From assembly GCA_947479085.1 (NCBI GenBank), contig CANJYB010000007.1:1-64000 (forward strand): a stretch of DNA of 64,000 bases. The letters are read 5' to 3'. A program made the position numbers and the translations under genes. The notes below the pieces were generated by a model, which worked only from the letters and a program-made list of their open reading frames with translations, was not told the DNA's origin and searched no databases. Shown in pieces: positions 61,835 through 64,000 of the stretch. The stretch's first letter is position 1; each line of letters starts with the position of its first letter. This DNA comes from Bacteroidota bacterium (lineage in GTDB: Bacteria; Bacteroidota; Bacteroidia; 2-12-FULL-35-15).

Positions 61835-63124
61835 ATGATAAATAAAATTAAAAACAAGGAAGCAAAAATTGCAGTCATCGGTCTTGGATATGTAGGTTTA
61901 CCTATTGCTTTGGCATTCGCAAGAAAAGTTAAAGTACTTGGATTCGACATCAATGAAGAAAGGGTAAAAATGATGCAAAATAACATCGACCCTTCTCAGG
62001 AACTGGAAGCAAAAGATTTTGAAGGATGCGATATTGAATTCACAGCTTCCATTGATGTGTTAAAAACGGCTAACTTTTTTATTGTAGCAGTTCCTACACC
62101 TATTGATGAGGCCAATCGCCCGGATTTAAAACCTTTGATTGGAGCATCTCGTTCTGTTGGTATGGCGCTTAAAAAAGGAGATTACGTTGTTTACGAATCT
62201 ACCGTATATCCTGGTTGTACAGAAGAAGATTGTATTCCTGTTTTGGAAGAAGTTTCCGGCTTGAAATTTAAAACGGATTTTAAAGTGGGTTATTCTCCTG
62301 AACGTATTAATCCGGGTGATAAGGAACATACTATTACTAAAATATTAAAAGTAGTTTCCGGTTGTGATGATGAGTCGCTGGAGGTAATTGCTGAAACGTA
62401 TAAAATTATTGTGGAACCGGGTGTTCACAAAGCTCCTTCTATTAAAGTGGCGGAAGCTGCAAAGATTATTGAAAACACACAAAGGGATGTAAATATTTCA
62501 TTGATGAATGAATTGTCCATGATTTTCAAAAGAATAGGTATCAATACCTTTGATGTTTTGGATGCTGCAGGAACTAAATGGAACTTTTTAAAATTCTCTC
62601 CGGGGCTTGTTGGTGGGCATTGTATTGGTGTCGACCCTTATTATTTAACTCATAAGGCGGAAGAACTTGGATACCATTCCAGGGTAATTAATTCAGGGCG
62701 TTATGTAAATGACTCCATGGGTTTTTATGTGGCTAAACAAACCGTTAAACAAATCATTGCTGCTAAAAAGAACCTGACAGTATCAAGAGTTTTGATTATG
62801 GGTGCTACGTTCAAGGAAAATGTAAGCGATATTCGTAATTCAAAAGTGTCGGATGTGGTAAAGGAATTCAAATCTTTTGGTGTTCATGTTGACATCATTG
62901 ACCCGTATGCTGATTCGGATGAATTAAAGCATGAATATGGTTTTGAATTAACTACAAAAGTGGGAACAGGATACGATGCAGTAGTAGTATGTGTTAATCA
63001 CAAAGAATATCTTGGCTTGGATGAATCTTATTACAAATCATTGCTTTCCGAAGGTGGAATAGTGGTGGATGTAAAAGGGATTTTAAGAGGAAAAATAAAG
63101 GAATTAAATTATTGGAGCCTTTAG
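61835..63124 (+). CDS. UDP-N-acetylglucosamine 6-dehydrogenase, WbpA/WecC type
   Basis: 429 residues. N-terminal AVIGLGYVGLPIALAFARK, then VAVPTPIDEANRPDLKPL, YESTVYPGCTEEDCIP, and GYSPERINPGDKEH. The nucleophile Cys263 is in LVGGHCIGVDPYYLTHKA, the signature that distinguishes UDP-N-acetylhexosamine dehydrogenases from UDP-glucose dehydrogenase; MGATFKENVSDIRNSK follows. It would supply UDP-GlcNAc-uronate to the WbpB/E/D steps. It lies 74 bases after the oxidoreductase gene across an A-rich gap and is followed by rmlB. Confidence 0.94.
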   Translation: MINKIKNKEAKIAVIGLGYVGLPIALAFARKVKVLGFDINEERVKMMQNNIDPSQELEAKDFEGCDIEFTASIDVLKTANFFIVAVPTPIDEANRPDLKPLIGASRSVGMALKKGDYVVYESTVYPGCTEEDCIPVLEEVSGLKFKTDFKVGYSPERINPGDKEHTITKILKVVSGCDDESLEVIAETYKIIVEPGVHKAPSIKVAEAAKIIENTQRDVNISLMNELSMIFKRIGINTFDVLDAAGTKWNFLKFSPGLVGGHCIGVDPYYLTHKAEELGYHSRVINSGRYVNDSMGFYVAKQTVKQIIAAKKNLTVSRVLIMGATFKENVSDIRNSKVSDVVKEFKSFGVHVDIIDPYADSDELKHEYGFELTTKVGTGYDAVVVCVNHKEYLGLDESYYKSLLSEGGIVVDVKGILRGKIKELNYWSL

Positions 63125-63166
63125 GTACGGATAACAAATCAAAACGAATTTACGAATTATTAATAA

Positions 63167-64000
63167 ATGAAAAAAATACTAATCACCGGAGGTGCTGGTT
63201 TTATTGGTTCGCACGTGGTCAGGTTGTTTGTAAATAAATACCCTGATTACCAGATTGTCAATCTTGACAAGTTAACCTATGCCGGGAACCTTGCTAATTT
63301 AAAGGACATTGAAAACAAACCTAATTATACTTTTATCAAAGGAGATATAGTTGATGGAGGTTTTATTAATGAACTTTTCGCACAGCATAAATTTAACGGG
63401 GTAATTCACCTTGCTGCGGAAAGCCATGTAGACAGAAGCATCAGCAATCCTTTGGAATTTGTAATGACCAATGTTATTGGGACGGTTAATCTTTTAAATG
63501 CTTCCAAAGCCTATTGGTTTCAACATCATAACAATGAAAAAACGCCAATAGATTTTCGTTTTTATCATGTTTCTACTGACGAAGTATATGGAACATTGGG
63601 AGAAACAGGTATGTTCACCGAAACTACTGCTTACGATCCTCACAGTCCTTATTCCGCTTCAAAAGCCAGTTCCGATCATTTTGTTCGTGCTTACCATGAT
63701 ACCTTTGGATTGAATACAGTAATTTCAAATTGTTCCAACAATTATGGTTCTTACCATTTTCCTGAAAAACTGATACCTCTTTCTATTTACAATATAAAAA
63801 ATAGCAAACCTATTCCGGTTTACGGAAAAGGGGAGAACATCCGCGACTGGCTGTTTGTGGAAGATCATGCAAGGGCTATTGATGTTATTTTTCACAATGC
63901 TAAAACAGGAACAACTTATAATATTGGCGGACATAACGAATGGACCAATATTGATTTGATTCGTTTGCTTTGTAAAATAATGGATAAAAAATTGAATCGT
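63167..64000 (+). CDS. rmlB: dTDP-glucose 4,6-dehydratase (partial, cut by window end)
   Basis: 278 codons are visible from the ATG at 63167; the rest lies beyond the window. Seen are ITGGAGFIGSHVVRLFVNKY (NAD motif), DKLTYAGNLANL, HLAAESHVDRSI, STDEVYGTLGETG with the catalytic Asp-Glu of the dehydratase, YSASKASSDHFVRAYHDTFG (Tyr-x3-Lys) and NCSNNYGSYHFPEKLIPL. These are diagnostic for RmlB, the second step to dTDP-rhamnose and related deoxysugars. The upstream gap contains an 'AACGAATTTACGAATTATTAAT' type repeat. Confidence 0.95.
   Translation, partial: MKKILITGGAGFIGSHVVRLFVNKYPDYQIVNLDKLTYAGNLANLKDIENKPNYTFIKGDIVDGGFINELFAQHKFNGVIHLAAESHVDRSISNPLEFVMTNVIGTVNLLNASKAYWFQHHNNEKTPIDFRFYHVSTDEVYGTLGETGMFTETTAYDPHSPYSASKASSDHFVRAYHDTFGLNTVISNCSNNYGSYHFPEKLIPLSIYNIKNSKPIPVYGKGENIRDWLFVEDHARAIDVIFHNAKTGTTYNIGGHNEWTNIDLIRLLCKIMDKKLNR

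Overview
The window is AT-rich bacterial DNA from a member of the Bacteroidota. The evidence is direct: five proteins end in a type IX secretion system (T9SS) type A sorting domain, many genes carry the Bacteroidota -7 promoter element TAnnTTTG a few bases upstream of the start, bshC (bacillithiol) is present, and short interspersed repeats typical of the phylum sit between genes. I cannot assign a family or genus. I saw no tRNA, rRNA, CRISPR array, transposase or phage module.

Layout. 1-5.9 kb: surface-polysaccharide export operon (BY-kinase/co-polymerase, Wzm and Wzt ABC transporter, GT2 glycosyltransferase). 6-6.3 kb: tandem array of 42-bp units. 6.6-17 kb: thioester-containing alpha-2-macroglobulin, a BatA/VWA membrane protein, a dihydroorotase homologue lacking the HxH metal motif, a lipoprotein and two tandem secreted paralogues. 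17-20 kb: T9SS-secreted phosphoesterase with PKD-like modules. 20-23.3 kb: translation operon thrS-infC-rpmI-rplT, with infC apparently starting at AUA. 23.4-32.5 kb: a relic of a T9SS sorting domain, a structured leader RNA with its own terminator, and a 2788-residue T9SS adhesin built from three predicted seven-bladed propellers, TIG, HYR and PKD-like modules. 32.6-32.9 kb: array of 21-bp units. 33-36.3 kb: ECF sigma factor operon. 36.5-43 kb: small T9SS protein, pepT, bshC, queE and a PorE-like TPR/propeller/OmpA protein. 43-45 kb: two unknown minus-strand genes around a third array of 42-bp units. 45-48 kb: T9SS beta-helix protein. 48-51 kb: polysaccharide deacetylase, unknown protein, GT2 and a FabZ-like hotdog protein. 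51-54.6 kb: thioredoxin-fold proteins and a SCO copper protein. 54.7-56.4 kb: T9SS lysyl-endopeptidase-like protease. 56.6-64 kb: nucleotide-sugar operon.

How the genes work together. Most of the window serves the cell envelope and surface. The two ends supply surface glycan: the right-hand operon encodes all four expected steps (WbpA, B, E, D types) from UDP-GlcNAc to UDP-2,3-diacetamido-2,3-dideoxyglucuronic acid, plus Ugd and Uxs for UDP-glucuronate and UDP-xylose, and begins dTDP-sugar synthesis (rmlB, cut by the window end). The left-hand operon exports polymer. T9SS cargo carries adhesive and hydrolytic activity to the surface, and the PorE-like protein may anchor the secretion machinery to peptidoglycan.

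The features best worth a second look are three intergenic arrays with periods of 42, 21 and 42 bp (whole numbers of DNA helical turns), the AUA start of infC, the leader RNA and sorting-domain relic upstream of the giant adhesin, and the insertion of an RCC1 propeller inside an Ig-like domain of that adhesin.
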